Positions 1 through 8,294 are shown, counted from the first letter of the stretch. The stretch is DNA of 64,000 nt from Pseudomonas botevensis (GCF_019145475.1 NZ_JAHTKI010000016.1:186001-250000); one strand, 5' to 3'. Notes: a model not told the origin generated them from the letters alone. Numbers and translations: made by a program.

Positions 1-14
1 GATTTCGAGCCGCC

Positions 15-503
15 ATGAACACTGTCATCCGCCACGTCACCGCTGCTGACCTGGATCGCTGCTACGCCATTGAAACCCTTGCCTACGAAGGCGATGAAGC
101 CGCAACCCGGGAAAAAATCGCCACGCGCATCGCCACCTGGCCGGACGGGTTCATCGTCGCTGAAGTGGATGGCGAAGTGGCCGGGTTCATCAACTCCGGC
201 GCGGCGTTCGATGTGCAGATGTCCGACGAAGCCTTCAAGGAACTGATCGGCCACGACCCGGCCGGCCCCAATGTGGTGATCATGTCGGTGGTGGTCCATC
301 CGGACTATCAAGGGCTGGGCCTGGCGAAGCGCCTGCTCGGCGAGTTCATCGAACGCATGCGCGCCCAGGGCAAGGCGACCATCCACCTGATGTGCAAGGA
401 GCGGCACATCCCGCTGTACGCCGGGTTTGGCTTCGCCTACATCAAGCCGTCCGAGTCCGACCACGGCGGCATGGCGTGGCACGAGATGATCCTGACCCTC
501 TGA
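15..503 (+). CDS. GNAT family N-acetyltransferase
   Basis: This 162-residue protein has the single-domain GNAT fold, which transfers acetyl from acetyl-CoA to an amine; the substrate cannot be read from sequence. The acetyl-CoA pyrophosphate-binding motif A is visible at about residues 88-110 (VVVHPDYQGLGLAKRLL, with Q-G-L-G-L as the Q/RxxGxG/A loop). A late aromatic segment (YAGFGFAYI) matches motif B. Length is normal for the family. The start follows a weak GAG about 6 nt upstream and is only 15 nt from the window edge, so co-transcription with a gene further left cannot be judged. A REP unit follows the stop. Fold is confident, biological role unknown. Confidence 0.85.
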   Translation: MNTVIRHVTAADLDRCYAIETLAYEGDEAATREKIATRIATWPDGFIVAEVDGEVAGFINSGAAFDVQMSDEAFKELIGHDPAGPNVVIMSVVVHPDYQGLGLAKRLLGEFIERMRAQGKATIHLMCKERHIPLYAGFGFAYIKPSESDHGGMAWHEMILTL

Positions 504-509
504 AGAACC

Positions 510-530
510 GTGGGAGCCGGGCTTGCCCGC
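510..530. repeat. Single REP-type unit
   Basis: GTGGGAGCCGGGCTTGCCCGC is one arm of the REP sequence that occurs as inverted pairs elsewhere in this window (5.8, 18.3, 50.5, 54.2 and 57.1 kb). Here it stands alone between two convergent genes, and its internal GCCGGGCTTGCCCGC can fold into a short hairpin. Confidence 0.6.
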
Positions 531-533
531 TTG

Positions 534-1139
534 TTAGTAGAGAGAGTTTTGCACTCGGGCCGGGGCTTCGCGGTCGTAAGTCTCGGCATCGAACTGGCCG
601 TCGTTCAGGCGCTTGTGAAAAGCCCCGGCGCTGGGCAATGCCGAGCGGGGAACGTGGCTCTCGGGGTTCCACGCATCCGAGCGCACAAACGCTTTCGCAC
701 AATGGAAAAACGCCGCTTCCACGTTCACCAGCAACACCGTGCGCGCCGGTTTGCCGTTCACCGCGAAGCTTTCCAGTAGCTCGGGATCGGCGCTGATGGT
801 CGCGGTGCCATTGACCCGCAACGTTTCACCGATCCCCGGAATGATGAACAGCAGCGACACGCGCGGATCGTGCAGCACGTTGCGCAGGGTGTCGATGCGG
901 TTGTTGCCCGGGCGATCCGGCAGCGCCAGGGTGCGTTCGTCGATGATCCGCACGAATCCCGGCGTATCACCGCGCGGCGAGTTGTCGAGGCCATCGATCC
1001 CCACCGAGCTGACCACCAGCAAGGGCGAGAGCCGCACCATCGCCTGATAGTCCTCGTTGAGGAAATCGATCTGTTTGCGTACCGCGCGTTCATGGGGCTG
1101 GCCGTAGATGGCTTCCAGCGCTTCGATTGAGTCGATCAT
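534..1139 (-). CDS. Pyridoxamine 5'-phosphate oxidase-like FMN flavoprotein (MSMEG_1061-like)
   Basis: A 201-residue member of the PNPOx-like split-barrel flavoproteins, most like the MSMEG_1061-type PPOX subfamily. Family members bind FMN or F420 and reduce small substrates. Visible family features are the barrel strand SSVGIDGLDNSPRGD (residues about 44-58), the LALPDRPGNNRIDTLRN segment (about 92-108) and VSLLFIIPG (about 114-122). The C-terminal half has an AFFHCAKAFVRSDAW segment typical of this subfamily. The ATG has GAGGG 6 nt upstream. It is followed on the same strand by no close gene, while a GNAT gene lies 30 nt upstream on the same strand, so the two may be co-transcribed. The substrate is unknown. 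Confidence 0.8.
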   Translation of the reverse strand: MIDSIEALEAIYGQPHERAVRKQIDFLNEDYQAMVRLSPLLVVSSVGIDGLDNSPRGDTPGFVRIIDERTLALPDRPGNNRIDTLRNVLHDPRVSLLFIIPGIGETLRVNGTATISADPELLESFAVNGKPARTVLLVNVEAAFFHCAKAFVRSDAWNPESHVPRSALPSAGAFHKRLNDGQFDAETYDREAPARVQNSLY

Positions 1140-1169
1140 CTGCGTCCCTCGATTCTTTGCAAGGCAGCC

Positions 1170-1655
1170 TCAGAAAAACAGCCCCATGCGCCGTTCGTAA
1201 CCGATCCGGCCCTTGTACGCCTCGCCGCTGTCGACGAAGCCGTGTCTGGCGTACAGCGCAATCGCCGCGTCGTTGTCGGCATCCACCGACAGCTCCAGCC
1301 CCTTGATCTCTGGCCAGGCCTGGCGCGCGACCTCGGGCAGCGCTTGCAGGCAGGCCTTGCCGTAACCCCGGCCCTGGGCACGATGATCGACCTGCAACGC
1401 GTGCAGCGTGGCGCTGTGTTCATTGGCCCAGGCCGGCAGCACCGGCGGTCGCTTGAGCAGCAGGAAGGCCACCGGCACGTCCTCGGCCAGCAGGGCGAAA
1501 CCCTTCACGCCCAGGCCAGGTTTCGACAGCAGGGTGTGCAAGGCACCATGGATGTCACCGGAGAATTTGATCTGCTCGGGGTGGATTTCAATCGCCTCGA
1601 CCTGCTGCCGCTGGGTGGCATTCAGGCTGTCGTAGGGTACGAGTCGGGCTGTCAC
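1170..1655 (-). CDS. GNAT family N-acetyltransferase
   Basis: A GNAT acetyltransferase of about 161 residues. Motif A is clear (LQVDHRAQGRGYGKACLQAL: Q-G-R-G-Y-G), followed by ELSVDADNDAAIALYARHGF, the usual GNAT N..A..LY...GF signature. I chose GTG at 1655 because AAGGA lies 7 nt upstream; a TTG at 1679 would add eight residues but has no comparable ribosome site. The gene lies upstream of the PNPOx-like gene on the same strand with about 30 nt between them, so an operon is plausible. The acceptor substrate cannot be inferred. Confidence 0.8.
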   Translation of the reverse strand: MTARLVPYDSLNATQRQQVEAIEIHPEQIKFSGDIHGALHTLLSKPGLGVKGFALLAEDVPVAFLLLKRPPVLPAWANEHSATLHALQVDHRAQGRGYGKACLQALPEVARQAWPEIKGLELSVDADNDAAIALYARHGFVDSGEAYKGRIGYERRMGLFF

Positions 1656-1795
1656 TGGAGTGTCCTTGTTCCAACGCAAAATGAGCCTCGGATTCTAACG
1701 ATTCCAGCGGATGCAGATTTTTTTATTTCGCCTGTCGATCCATGCAAACGGCAAACGACTAAGGGTGTCTTCAAACAAAAACAACGGAGAACACC

Positions 1796-2221
1796 ATGAA
1801 CGCTAAAACTCAAATCCAGACCCTGATCGACACCTATCGCGATGCTGTCATGACCAAGAACGTGGACAAGGTCATGGCCCTGTACGCCGATGACATCGTG
1901 TCCTTCGACGCGATCAAGGCCCTGCAATTCAAGGGCAAGGAGGCCTACCGCGCCCATTGGATCGCCTGCATGGAAATGTGCCCCGGCCCGCACATCTTCG
2001 AGTTCCATGAAGTCGCCATCGAGACTTCGGAAACCCTCGCCTTCGCCCACTGGGTCGCCAATTGCGGCGGCACCAACGAGAAAGGCGAGACCCAGAGTTG
2101 CTGGATGCGCGCCAGCGCGTGCTACCGGCAGATCGGCGGGACGTGGAAGATCGTCCACGAACACTGGTCGGCGCCGTTCGATCCGATGAGCGGCGCAACT
2201 TTGTTCGACGTCACGCCCTGA
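1796..2221 (+). CDS. SnoaL-like / DUF4440 NTF2-fold protein
   Basis: A 141-residue NTF2-fold protein. The N-terminal helix (LIDTYRDAVMTKNVDKVMAL) followed by YADDIVSFDAI is the hallmark of the SnoaL/ketosteroid-isomerase-like family, and the C-terminal sheet reads WMRASACYRQIGGTWKIVHE. Such proteins bind small ligands or act as isomerases or cyclases; no catalytic assignment is safe. It sits directly upstream of a DGPF protein and an ECF sigma factor on the same strand, and SnoaL-like proteins are frequent partners of these ECF loci. The start has a GGAG 8 nt upstream (AACGGAGAACACC). Confidence 0.75.
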   Translation: MNAKTQIQTLIDTYRDAVMTKNVDKVMALYADDIVSFDAIKALQFKGKEAYRAHWIACMEMCPGPHIFEFHEVAIETSETLAFAHWVANCGGTNEKGETQSCWMRASACYRQIGGTWKIVHEHWSAPFDPMSGATLFDVTP

Positions 2222-2288
2222 GCACTGCGCGGTTCGCCAAAGTGCCGATCTGCGGCCATAGTTGATCCGTCCGATGCAGGAGAAAGCG

Positions 2289-2633
2289 ATGAAATATCTA
2301 TGCCTGGTCTACAGCGACGAGCGTCTGTTGCACACGTCGCCCGACAGCCCGGAAGACGCCGAGTGCTGGGCCTACGCCGAGTCGATCCAGGGCAGCGGCC
2401 GGATGGTCGCCGCCGAAGCGCTGGAGTCGGTGCAGACCGCCACCACCGTGCGGATGCGCAACGGCAAGCTGTCGATCACCGATGGCCCGTTCGCTGAAAC
2501 CAAGGAGCAACTGGCGGGCTTCTATCTGATCGACGCCCGGGATCTCAACGAAGCGATACAGGTCGCCGGCAACATTCCGGCGGCCCGGGTCGGCAGTGTC
2601 GAAGTGCGCCCGGTGCGCCAGTTGAACGTCTGA
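2289..2633 (+). CDS. YCII-related DGPF-domain protein
   Basis: A 114-residue YCII-superfamily protein carrying the DGPF motif in TDGPFAETKEQLAGFYL (about residues 70-86), which names the family. The start at 2289 is preceded by AGGAGA five nt upstream, far better than upstream in-frame ATGs at 2262 or 2274. The stop is three nt before the downstream ECF sigma factor start. DGPF proteins are the standard genomic partner of ECF42-type sigma factors and are thought to belong to the response they control. Their biochemical activity is not established. Confidence 0.85.
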   Translation: MKYLCLVYSDERLLHTSPDSPEDAECWAYAESIQGSGRMVAAEALESVQTATTVRMRNGKLSITDGPFAETKEQLAGFYLIDARDLNEAIQVAGNIPAARVGSVEVRPVRQLNV

Positions 2634-2636
2634 CCG

Positions 2637-3887
2637 ATGACGGATGCAGCGATCCAGGCGCAGGTCGCGCAGGTCTATCGCGACGACTCGCGGCGGATTC
2701 TGGCGACGCTGATTCGTCTGCTCGGCGATTTCGACCTCGCCGAAGAAGCCTTGCACGAGGCGTTCTTCGTCGCGGTCGAGCGCTGGCAGCGCGACGGCGT
2801 GCCGGACAATCCGCGCACCTGGCTGGTGTCCACCGGACGCTTCAAGGCCATCGACGTGTTGCGCCGCCGCGCGCGGTTCAAGGCTTCGCAGCCGTTGTTG
2901 CTGGCGCAACTGGAGGAACTGGAGCAAACCGAGTGGAGTGACGAGGATTTGGAAGACGACCGCCTGCGGCTGATCTTCACCTGTTGTCACCCGGCGCTGG
3001 CGGCGGATGCGCAAGTGCCGCTGACCCTGCGTGAAGTCTGCGACCTGACCACGGAGGAAATCGCCCGGGCATTTCTCTCGGCGCCGGCGGCGATTGCCCA
3101 GCGCATCGTGCGGGCCAAGGCGAAGATCCGCGACGCGAAAATCCCTTATCAGGTGCCCAGCCTGAGCGAGTTGCCCGAACGCCTCGACAGCGTGCTGCGG
3201 GTGATTTATCTGGTGTTCAACGAAGGTTACTCGGCGTCGGTCGGCGCCCAGGTCACGCGTGAAGACCTGACGCGTGAGGCGATTCGTCTGGGGCGGCTGT
3301 TGATGGAGTTGCTGCCGGAGCCGGAGGTCATGGGCCTGCTGGCGCTGATGCTGTTGCACGAGTCGCGACGCCCGGCGCGGACGTCGCCGCAGGGGGAGTT
3401 GATCTTGCTGGACGATCAGGATCGCCGGTTGTGGGACGCGCAACTGATTGCCGAAGGTTGTGCGCTGGTGGAACGGGCGCTGACCACCCGGCGGTTCGGG
3501 CCGTATTGCCTGCAAGCGGCGATTGCGGCGGTGCATGCCGAGGCGGCGACGGCGGGGGATACGGATTGGGAACAGATCGTCGGGCTGTACGACGTGCTGT
3601 TGCGGGCGGTGCCGTCGCCGGTGATCGAACTCAATCGCGCGGTGGCGGTTGCCAAGCGGGACGGGGCGCTGGCCGGGCTGGAACTGATCGAAGGGATTCT
3701 GCAGCGCGGGGAGTTGCAGGATTACCACCTGGCACATTCGGCGCGGGCGGAGTTTTGCCGGCAGTTGGGGCGGGTGGAAGAGGCGCGGGAAGCGTATCGG
3801 CGGGCACTGGAATTGACGCGGCAGGAGCCGGAGCGGCGGTTTATCGAGGGGCGGCTATCGGCGCTGGATCGCTTGCCCTCACCCTAG
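2637..3887 (+). CDS. ECF42-type RNA polymerase sigma factor with C-terminal TPR-like domain
   Basis: This 416-residue protein has sigma region 2 (about residues 10-80, including LRRLRR-like DVLRRRARF), sigma region 4 (about 120-180: LTLREVCDLTTEEIARAFL and AIAQRIVRAKAKIRD) and a roughly 220-residue C-terminal extension (from LPERLDSVLRVIYLVFNEGY). That extension, predicted TPR-like in the ECF42 group, replaces an anti-sigma partner; no anti-sigma factor is encoded nearby. The gene follows the DGPF gene by three nt, so the two are certainly co-transcribed. The role is inferred from the family: the sigma factor directs transcription of its own DGPF operon in response to an unknown signal. The 3' end runs into a GC-rich repeat at 3876-3910. 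Confidence 0.88.
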   Translation: MTDAAIQAQVAQVYRDDSRRILATLIRLLGDFDLAEEALHEAFFVAVERWQRDGVPDNPRTWLVSTGRFKAIDVLRRRARFKASQPLLLAQLEELEQTEWSDEDLEDDRLRLIFTCCHPALAADAQVPLTLREVCDLTTEEIARAFLSAPAAIAQRIVRAKAKIRDAKIPYQVPSLSELPERLDSVLRVIYLVFNEGYSASVGAQVTREDLTREAIRLGRLLMELLPEPEVMGLLALMLLHESRRPARTSPQGELILLDDQDRRLWDAQLIAEGCALVERALTTRRFGPYCLQAAIAAVHAEAATAGDTDWEQIVGLYDVLLRAVPSPVIELNRAVAVAKRDGALAGLELIEGILQRGELQDYHLAHSARAEFCRQLGRVEEAREAYRRALELTRQEPERRFIEGRLSALDRLPSP

Positions 3888-3910
3888 CCCTCTCCCGGAG
3901 GGAGAGGGGA
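3876..3910. repeat. GC-rich hairpin repeat (CCCTCTCCC type)
   Basis: CCCTCTCCC (3888-3896) pairs with GGGAGAGGG (3900-3908) around a GGA loop. The same element with few changes recurs at 14506-14540, and a relative lies at 4077-4112. It overlaps the stop codon of the ECF gene and probably acts as its terminator. Confidence 0.65.
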
Positions 3911-4076
3911 CCGATCGGGGGATATTGGCGAAATCCGCCGACCTGAGCGATTGGCGGTGAATCGGTAATCGATCAGGTATTTCAGGCCGACGCATACTGA
4001 AAGTCCCCCTCGGTCCCAATCCTGCAATCAACTCAATCTCTCGGGTCGACGCATACCGCAAGACACCACGGTCAGC

Positions 4077-4112
4077 GCCCTCTCGCCCCGTGAGAGGGCC
4101 GGGGTGAGGGGC
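4077..4112. repeat. GC-rich hairpin repeat, inverted relative of 3876-3910
   Basis: GCCCTCTC (4077-4084) pairs with GAGAGGGC (4092-4099), followed by CGGGGTGAGGGGC, the reverse-complement of the CCCCTCACCC flank seen at 3876 and 14506. With 3876-3910 it forms an inverted pair across about 200 nt of otherwise featureless sequence between the convergent ECF and SDR genes. Confidence 0.55.
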
Positions 4113-4135
4113 TCTTGCTTTTACCGGGAGGCGGC

Positions 4136-4861
4136 TCAAGCCTGCTGGCGGGTCGCCGCCATGACAATCTCGCGAATGCACACGCCCTGCGGCTGCTCAT
4201 AGGCATAGGCAATCGCCGTCGCCACGTCCTCGGCGCCCAGCACCGTGCCACCCATCTCCTGTTTCCACGCCTGATAGCCGGTCTTGATCGCCTCATCCGT
4301 GGTGTGGCTCAGCAACTCGGTCTCCACCGCCCCCGGCGCGATGGTGGTCACCCGCACGTTATGCGGCGACAACTCTTCGCGCAGGTTTTCCGACAAACCA
4401 TGCACCGCGAACTTGGTGCCGACATACGCCACATGGTTCGGGAACGTCTTGCGTCCGGCCACCGAGCTGACGTTGATGATCGTGCCGTGCCGGCGCTCGA
4501 TCATCCCGGCCACCACCGCATGCACGCCGTTGAGCAGTCCCTTCACGTTGACGTCGAGCATCTGCTCCCACTGCGCCGGGTCCTGTTTGCTCATCTCGCC
4601 GAGCAGCATCACCCCGGCGTTGTTGATCAACGCATCGGCCGGGCCGAACCGGGCTTCAGCCTCGGCGACAGCGGCCAGCAACGCGGTGCGGTCGGTGATG
4701 TCGACCTGGCGGCTGAGGGTGTCCGGCAGCTCCAGCGCTTGCAAGCGTTCGATGCGTCGGGCCAACAAAAGCAGCGGATGACCGGCGGCGCTCAAACGGC
4801 GGGCGGTGGCTTCGCCGATGCCCGAACTGGCGCCGGTGATGATGATCAATGGCTTGCTCAT
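4136..4861 (-). CDS. Short-chain dehydrogenase/reductase (SDR)
   Basis: A 241-residue classical SDR. The Rossmann cofactor motif TGASSGIG is at residues about 10-17, the NNAG motif at about 82-85, the catalytic Ser in NVSSVAG and the YxxxK pair in YVGTK at about 147-151. LARR after the second strand suggests an NADP(H) preference (inference). The gene is divergent from the LysR regulator at 4973, with 111 nt between starts, so that regulator probably controls it. The substrate is unknown. Confidence 0.85.
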   Translation of the reverse strand: MSKPLIIITGASSGIGEATARRLSAAGHPLLLLARRIERLQALELPDTLSRQVDITDRTALLAAVAEAEARFGPADALINNAGVMLLGEMSKQDPAQWEQMLDVNVKGLLNGVHAVVAGMIERRHGTIINVSSVAGRKTFPNHVAYVGTKFAVHGLSENLREELSPHNVRVTTIAPGAVETELLSHTTDEAIKTGYQAWKQEMGGTVLGAEDVATAIAYAYEQPQGVCIREIVMAATRQQA

Positions 4862-4873
4862 GACTGCACTCCT

Positions 4874-4949
4874 GAAATAAGAAAAACAAATAACCAGATA
4901 CGGAGCGCAGTATATTTAGCGTCTCCGAGGCTGAAAAATGCCTTATTTC
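4874..4949. promoter_or_regulatory. Inverted repeat in SDR-LysR divergent promoter region
   Basis: GAAATAAG (4874-4881) and CTTATTTC (4942-4949) are perfect 8-nt inverted arms 60 nt apart, in the AT-rich space between a divergent SDR and LysR pair. LysR proteins bind as tetramers to two dyads over such distances, so this is a candidate operator, not a proven one. Confidence 0.3.
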
Positions 4950-4972
4950 TCTGTCTGCTATCGGAATCTCCT

Positions 4973-5809
4973 ATGGATATCCGCCATCTCAAGGCCTTTC
5001 TCGCGGTGTTCGAGGAGCGCAACATCACCGCCGCCGCGCAACGGTTGTTCATCAGCCAGCCGACGCTGTCGGTGACCATCAAACAGCTTGAAGAGGAACT
5101 CGGCGCGACGCTGTTTGTGCGTCAGCCAAGGGGGGTGGAGGTCAGTGCCGAAGCGCGGTTGTTGTACCCGCAGGCGCGGCGCATGGTGGCCGAATCCGAG
5201 GCGCTGAGCCGGATGTTTCGCAGCCGCGAGGACCGCGTGCCGCTGACCCTCGGCATCGAAGGCGATATCGCCGCCCGTCATATCGAAGCCTTTGTGCGCA
5301 TGGCCCGGCAGGCGCTGCCCAACCTGTTGCTGACCCTGGAGGAGGGCTGTCACGGCGACGGTCGCCTGGCGGTCGAGGACATGTGCTGCGAGGACGAACT
5401 GTTCCTGCCGCTGTGGGAAGAGTCGTATGTGATGGCGTTGCCGGTGGATCACCCGATGGCGATGGCGGGCGCCGGATGGACGCCGATCGAAGACTGGATC
5501 ACCTGTCCGCAGCATCCGTCGCACCAGCGGTTGATGGCGTTGTACGGGCGCTCACCGGCGGCGGTGGCGGGGCATGCCGGGTCGTTGCAACAGGCGTTGC
5601 ACATGGTTGCGGCGGGGGTTGGCGTGGCGATGTTGCCGCAGTCGCTGGTGCACGGGCAGACGCGGGTGGTGGAGCGCGCGTGGCACTTGCCAGCACCGAC
5701 CCGGCGGGTCGGATTGTGTTACGCGGCGCAGGCGCTGGAGTTGCCGGCGCTGCGTGGGTTGCATGAGTTTTTCCAGGTGAATCGACCGGCGGCGATCGAG
5801 GCGGCGTGA
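4973..5809 (+). CDS. LysR family transcriptional regulator
   Basis: A 278-residue LysR-type regulator. The N-terminal winged HTH is complete: MDIRHLKAFLAVFEE, then NITAAAQRLFISQPTLSVTIKQLEEELG, then LFVRQPRGVEV (residues 1-65). An effector-binding domain follows, with the conserved late GVGVAMLPQSLV segment. It is slightly short for the family because the first effector subdomain is compact. I chose the ATG at 4973 since it begins the canonical LysR N-terminus; upstream in-frame sequence lies in the divergent SDR gene. It is probably the regulator of that SDR gene. Confidence 0.88.
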   Translation: MDIRHLKAFLAVFEERNITAAAQRLFISQPTLSVTIKQLEEELGATLFVRQPRGVEVSAEARLLYPQARRMVAESEALSRMFRSREDRVPLTLGIEGDIAARHIEAFVRMARQALPNLLLTLEEGCHGDGRLAVEDMCCEDELFLPLWEESYVMALPVDHPMAMAGAGWTPIEDWITCPQHPSHQRLMALYGRSPAAVAGHAGSLQQALHMVAAGVGVAMLPQSLVHGQTRVVERAWHLPAPTRRVGLCYAAQALELPALRGLHEFFQVNRPAAIEAA

Positions 5810-5841
5810 GCCCGAGGGGCATGGGGGAGGCGGGCGAACGT

Positions 5842-5936
5842 CTTCGCGGGCAAGCCCGGCTCCCAGAAGCTCGGCTGTTGTCCCTGAACAAGGGAACAAC
5901 ACCAAACCGGTGGGAGCCGGGCTTGCCCGCGAATGG
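5842..5936. repeat. REP inverted pair
   Basis: CTTCGCGGGCAAGCCCGGCT at 5842 is the reverse complement of the REP arm at 5909-5936 (GTGGGAGCCGGGCTTGCCCG). Between them a second near-palindrome is built on GTTGTCCCT / AGGGAACAAC. The pair separates two convergent LysR genes and probably terminates both transcripts. Confidence 0.75.
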
Positions 5937-5944
5937 CCGCGCCG

Positions 5945-6799
5945 CTATTCCAGCATCTTGCTCAACAACCAGCTCCCCGCCGGCCCCGGCGGGTACAGCC
6001 GCGACCACAGGGCATCGACAAACACTGGTTTCGGCCAGCCGCGCACCTTCAACTCGACCAGCGTGCCGTTGCCGAAACGCTCCACCAGCCAGCGCGGCAG
6101 TGGCGCCCAGCCGAAGTTCTTTTCGGCCATCTCCAGCAGCATCAGGTAACTCGGCGCCGACCACACCCGGCCCTTGGCGCGGCTGTCGTAGGGATTGACG
6201 ATGGTTGCCAGGCGTAATTCACGATGCTGCTCCAGCACGGTTCGATCGATGTGCCCGAGCGTCGCCAGCGGATGCCCGGCACTCGCGAACAGGGCGATTT
6301 CCGTGCGTTCGGCGACGGTCGAGGTCACCAGGTCTGGCGGATAGCTGTCGCGCATCTCGGCGAAGGCCAGGTGCGTGCGGCCGCGTTGTACCAACTCGAT
6401 CAGGTCGTCGCACTCGGCGATCAGGCATTCCAGTTCCAGATCCGGATAGCGCTGCTCGAACTCCACCAGCGCCGCCTCGAAACGGTAGGACTGATAGGTG
6501 TCGGAAATCGCCACCGTGAGCTTCGGCTCGACGCCCTGGGCCAGTTGCCGCGCGGTCATTTCCAGACGACTGGTGGCCGACAGGATCGCCTCGGCCCGCT
6601 GCAACATCACATGGCCGGCCGGGGTCAGGGTCGGTTTGCGGCTGCTGCGGTCGAACAGGATCAGATCCAGGTCGATCTCCAGGCTCGCCACCGCCGCGCT
6701 GATGGTCGACTGACTGCGCCCCAGTTTGCGCGCCGCCGCCGAAAACGAACCCTGAGTGGCGGCCTGCACGAACGCCAGCAACACTTCCTGAGAAGCCAT
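5945..6799 (-). CDS. LysR family transcriptional regulator, divergent to PACE transporter
   Basis: A 284-residue LysR regulator. Its HTH is in residues 1-62 (VQAATQGSFSAAARKLGRSQ, STISAAVASLEIDLD, LFDRSSRKPTLTPAG). The effector domain has the ISDTYQSYRFEAALVEFEQRYPDL region at its beginning. It is divergent from the PACE efflux gene, with about 100 nt between starts, an arrangement in which the LysR protein usually controls the transporter. The inducer is unknown. Confidence 0.87.
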   Translation of the reverse strand: MASQEVLLAFVQAATQGSFSAAARKLGRSQSTISAAVASLEIDLDLILFDRSSRKPTLTPAGHVMLQRAEAILSATSRLEMTARQLAQGVEPKLTVAISDTYQSYRFEAALVEFEQRYPDLELECLIAECDDLIELVQRGRTHLAFAEMRDSYPPDLVTSTVAERTEIALFASAGHPLATLGHIDRTVLEQHRELRLATIVNPYDSRAKGRVWSAPSYLMLLEMAEKNFGWAPLPRWLVERFGNGTLVELKVRGWPKPVFVDALWSRLYPPGPAGSWLLSKMLE

Positions 6800-6900
6800 G
6801 AACTATCGCCTTGATCGATGGTTATTGGTTATGAAGTATCGGCAGGAGGCTGGATCATGGCAACCATCTTCAACGCGTCTCTTTAACCAGGAGCCTGGCC

Positions 6901-7338
6901 ATGAGCGCCAACAAATCCATCACTGAACGTATTTTCCAGGCCATCGGTTTCGAACTGCTGGCAATTCTGATCTGTACGCCGCTGCTGGCGTGGATCATGG
7001 GCAAACCGTTGCTCGACATGGGGGTGGTCACCCTCGCCGTGGCGATTCTGGCGCTGGCGTGGAACGTGGTGTTCAACGGTTTTTTCGACCGCATGCTCAA
7101 ACGCTGGAACATCGCGCACAACGCCTGGGTGCGGGTCGTGCATGCGCTGCTGTTCGAGGGCGGATTGATCGTGATGGGCGTGCCGTTGATTGCCTGGTGG
7201 CTGTCGGTCAGCCTGTGGCAGGCGTTCCTGCTCGACATTGGCGTGCTGCTGTTTTTCCTGCCGTACACCTATGTTTACCACTGGGCGTATGACGTGGTGC
7301 GCGAGCGCTGGATGATGCGCAACGTCTGTCAGAACTAA
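6901..7338 (+). CDS. PACE-family (AceI-like) multidrug/biocide efflux transporter
   Basis: A 145-residue inner membrane protein made of two tandem bacterial-transmembrane-pair units, the architecture of proteobacterial antimicrobial compound efflux (PACE) proteins. Four membrane segments are visible: FELLAILICTPLLAWIMG, TLAVAILALAWNVVFNGF, ALLFEGGLIVMGVPLIAWWL and AFLLDIGVLLFFLPYTYVYH. The family-conserved acidic residue in helix 1 (E18), the WN of helix 2, E of helix 3 and the Y-x-Y of helix 4 are all present. AceI exports chlorhexidine and polyamines by proton antiport; the substrate here is not known. The start has AGGAG seven nt upstream. Regulation by the divergent LysR is likely. Confidence 0.88.
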   Translation: MSANKSITERIFQAIGFELLAILICTPLLAWIMGKPLLDMGVVTLAVAILALAWNVVFNGFFDRMLKRWNIAHNAWVRVVHALLFEGGLIVMGVPLIAWWLSVSLWQAFLLDIGVLLFFLPYTYVYHWAYDVVRERWMMRNVCQN

Positions 7339-7345
7339 GGGCAAA

Positions 7346-7409
7346 AAATCGCAGCCTGGACAGCTCCTGCAGGGTTCAGGTGCAGGAGTCGGCACAGGCT
7401 GCGATCTTT
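7346..7409. terminator. Nested hairpin between convergent genes
   Basis: Outer arms ATCGCAGCCTG (7348-7358) and CAGGCTGCGAT (7395-7405) enclose inner arms CTCCTGCA (7364-7371) and TGCAGGAG (7381-7388); T-rich and A-rich runs flank both sides. It lies between the convergent PACE and SDR genes and probably works as a bidirectional terminator. Confidence 0.65.
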
Positions 7410-7416
7410 TCAGCGT

Positions 7417-8172
7417 TTAGAGAAACATCCCGCCCGACGCTTCCACCCGCTGGCCATTGATCCACTGCGCCCCCGGCGACAGCAGCAGTGCCAGTGCCCC
7501 GCCAATGTCATCCGGCTGTCCGGCACGGCCCAGCGCGGTGTTGCTGGCGACCATTGCATTGAGCGCCGAGTTGTCGCGCACCGCGCCACCGCCGAAGTCG
7601 GTCTCGATCGCGCCCGGCGCCAGGATGTTCACCGAAATCTGCCGCGCGCCCAACTCCTTGGCCTGGTAACGGGTCAGCACTTCCATCGCGCCTTTCATCG
7701 CCGCGTAGGCGGCATAACCGGGCAGGGTGAAGCGTGCCAGACCGCTGGAGATATTGATGATCCGCCCGCCATCGTTGATCAGCGGCAACAGTGTCTGGGT
7801 CAGAAAGAACGGCCCCTTGAGCTGAACATTCATCAGCAGGTCGAACTGCGCCGGGGTCGTCTCGGCGAAGGACGCATGCACGCCAATCCCGGCGTTGTTG
7901 ATCAAGAAATCGAAGCGCTGACGATCAAACAGCTGCAATGCCTGCTCGATCTGCACGGCGAAATCGGCAAAGCCTTCGCTGCGGCCGACGTCCAGTTGCA
8001 GCATCACGGCTTTGGCGCCGAGTTTTTCCAGTTCCAGCACCAGCGCCTGGGCTTCATCGGCGCGGCTGTTGTAAGTGCCGATGATGTCCACGCCCTGCGC
8101 GGCGAGGTGCAGCGCTGCGTTCTTGCCAAGGCCACGGCTGGCACCGGTGATCAATGCGATTTTGCGGTTCAT
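7417..8172 (-). CDS. Short-chain dehydrogenase/reductase (SDR)
   Basis: A 251-residue classical SDR. TGASRGLG is near the N-terminus (residues about 8-15), NNAG in the middle, Ser in NISSGLAR and the catalytic YAAMK (Y..xK) at about 153-157. The C-terminal NGQRVEASGGMFL is typical of SDRs that act on small ketones. I place the start at 8172 because GAGGAAG lies at good spacing; an upstream ATG at 8211 overlaps a likely operator. It is divergent from the LysR gene at 8295. The substrate is unknown. Confidence 0.85.
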   Translation of the reverse strand: MNRKIALITGASRGLGKNAALHLAAQGVDIIGTYNSRADEAQALVLELEKLGAKAVMLQLDVGRSEGFADFAVQIEQALQLFDRQRFDFLINNAGIGVHASFAETTPAQFDLLMNVQLKGPFFLTQTLLPLINDGGRIINISSGLARFTLPGYAAYAAMKGAMEVLTRYQAKELGARQISVNILAPGAIETDFGGGAVRDNSALNAMVASNTALGRAGQPDDIGGALALLLSPGAQWINGQRVEASGGMFL

Positions 8173-8212
8173 AGGGGCTTCCTCGATTGCAGTGATGAGT
8201 GGATGACGCAAA

Positions 8213-8241
8213 GTTTATTTATCCGCTGGATGGTGATAAAC
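8213..8241. promoter_or_regulatory. 29-nt dyad operator candidate between SDR and LysR
   Basis: GTTTAT (8213-8218) and ATAAAC (8236-8241) flank the inner pair ATCC/GGAT around GCT, making a compact two-level dyad midway between divergent starts at 8172 and 8295. This fits a LysR binding site controlling both genes. Confidence 0.45.
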
Positions 8242-8294
8242 AGAGCGAAACCGGAATCACTGGTCGGTATATCCGAACAATACCGAGGCTATCC

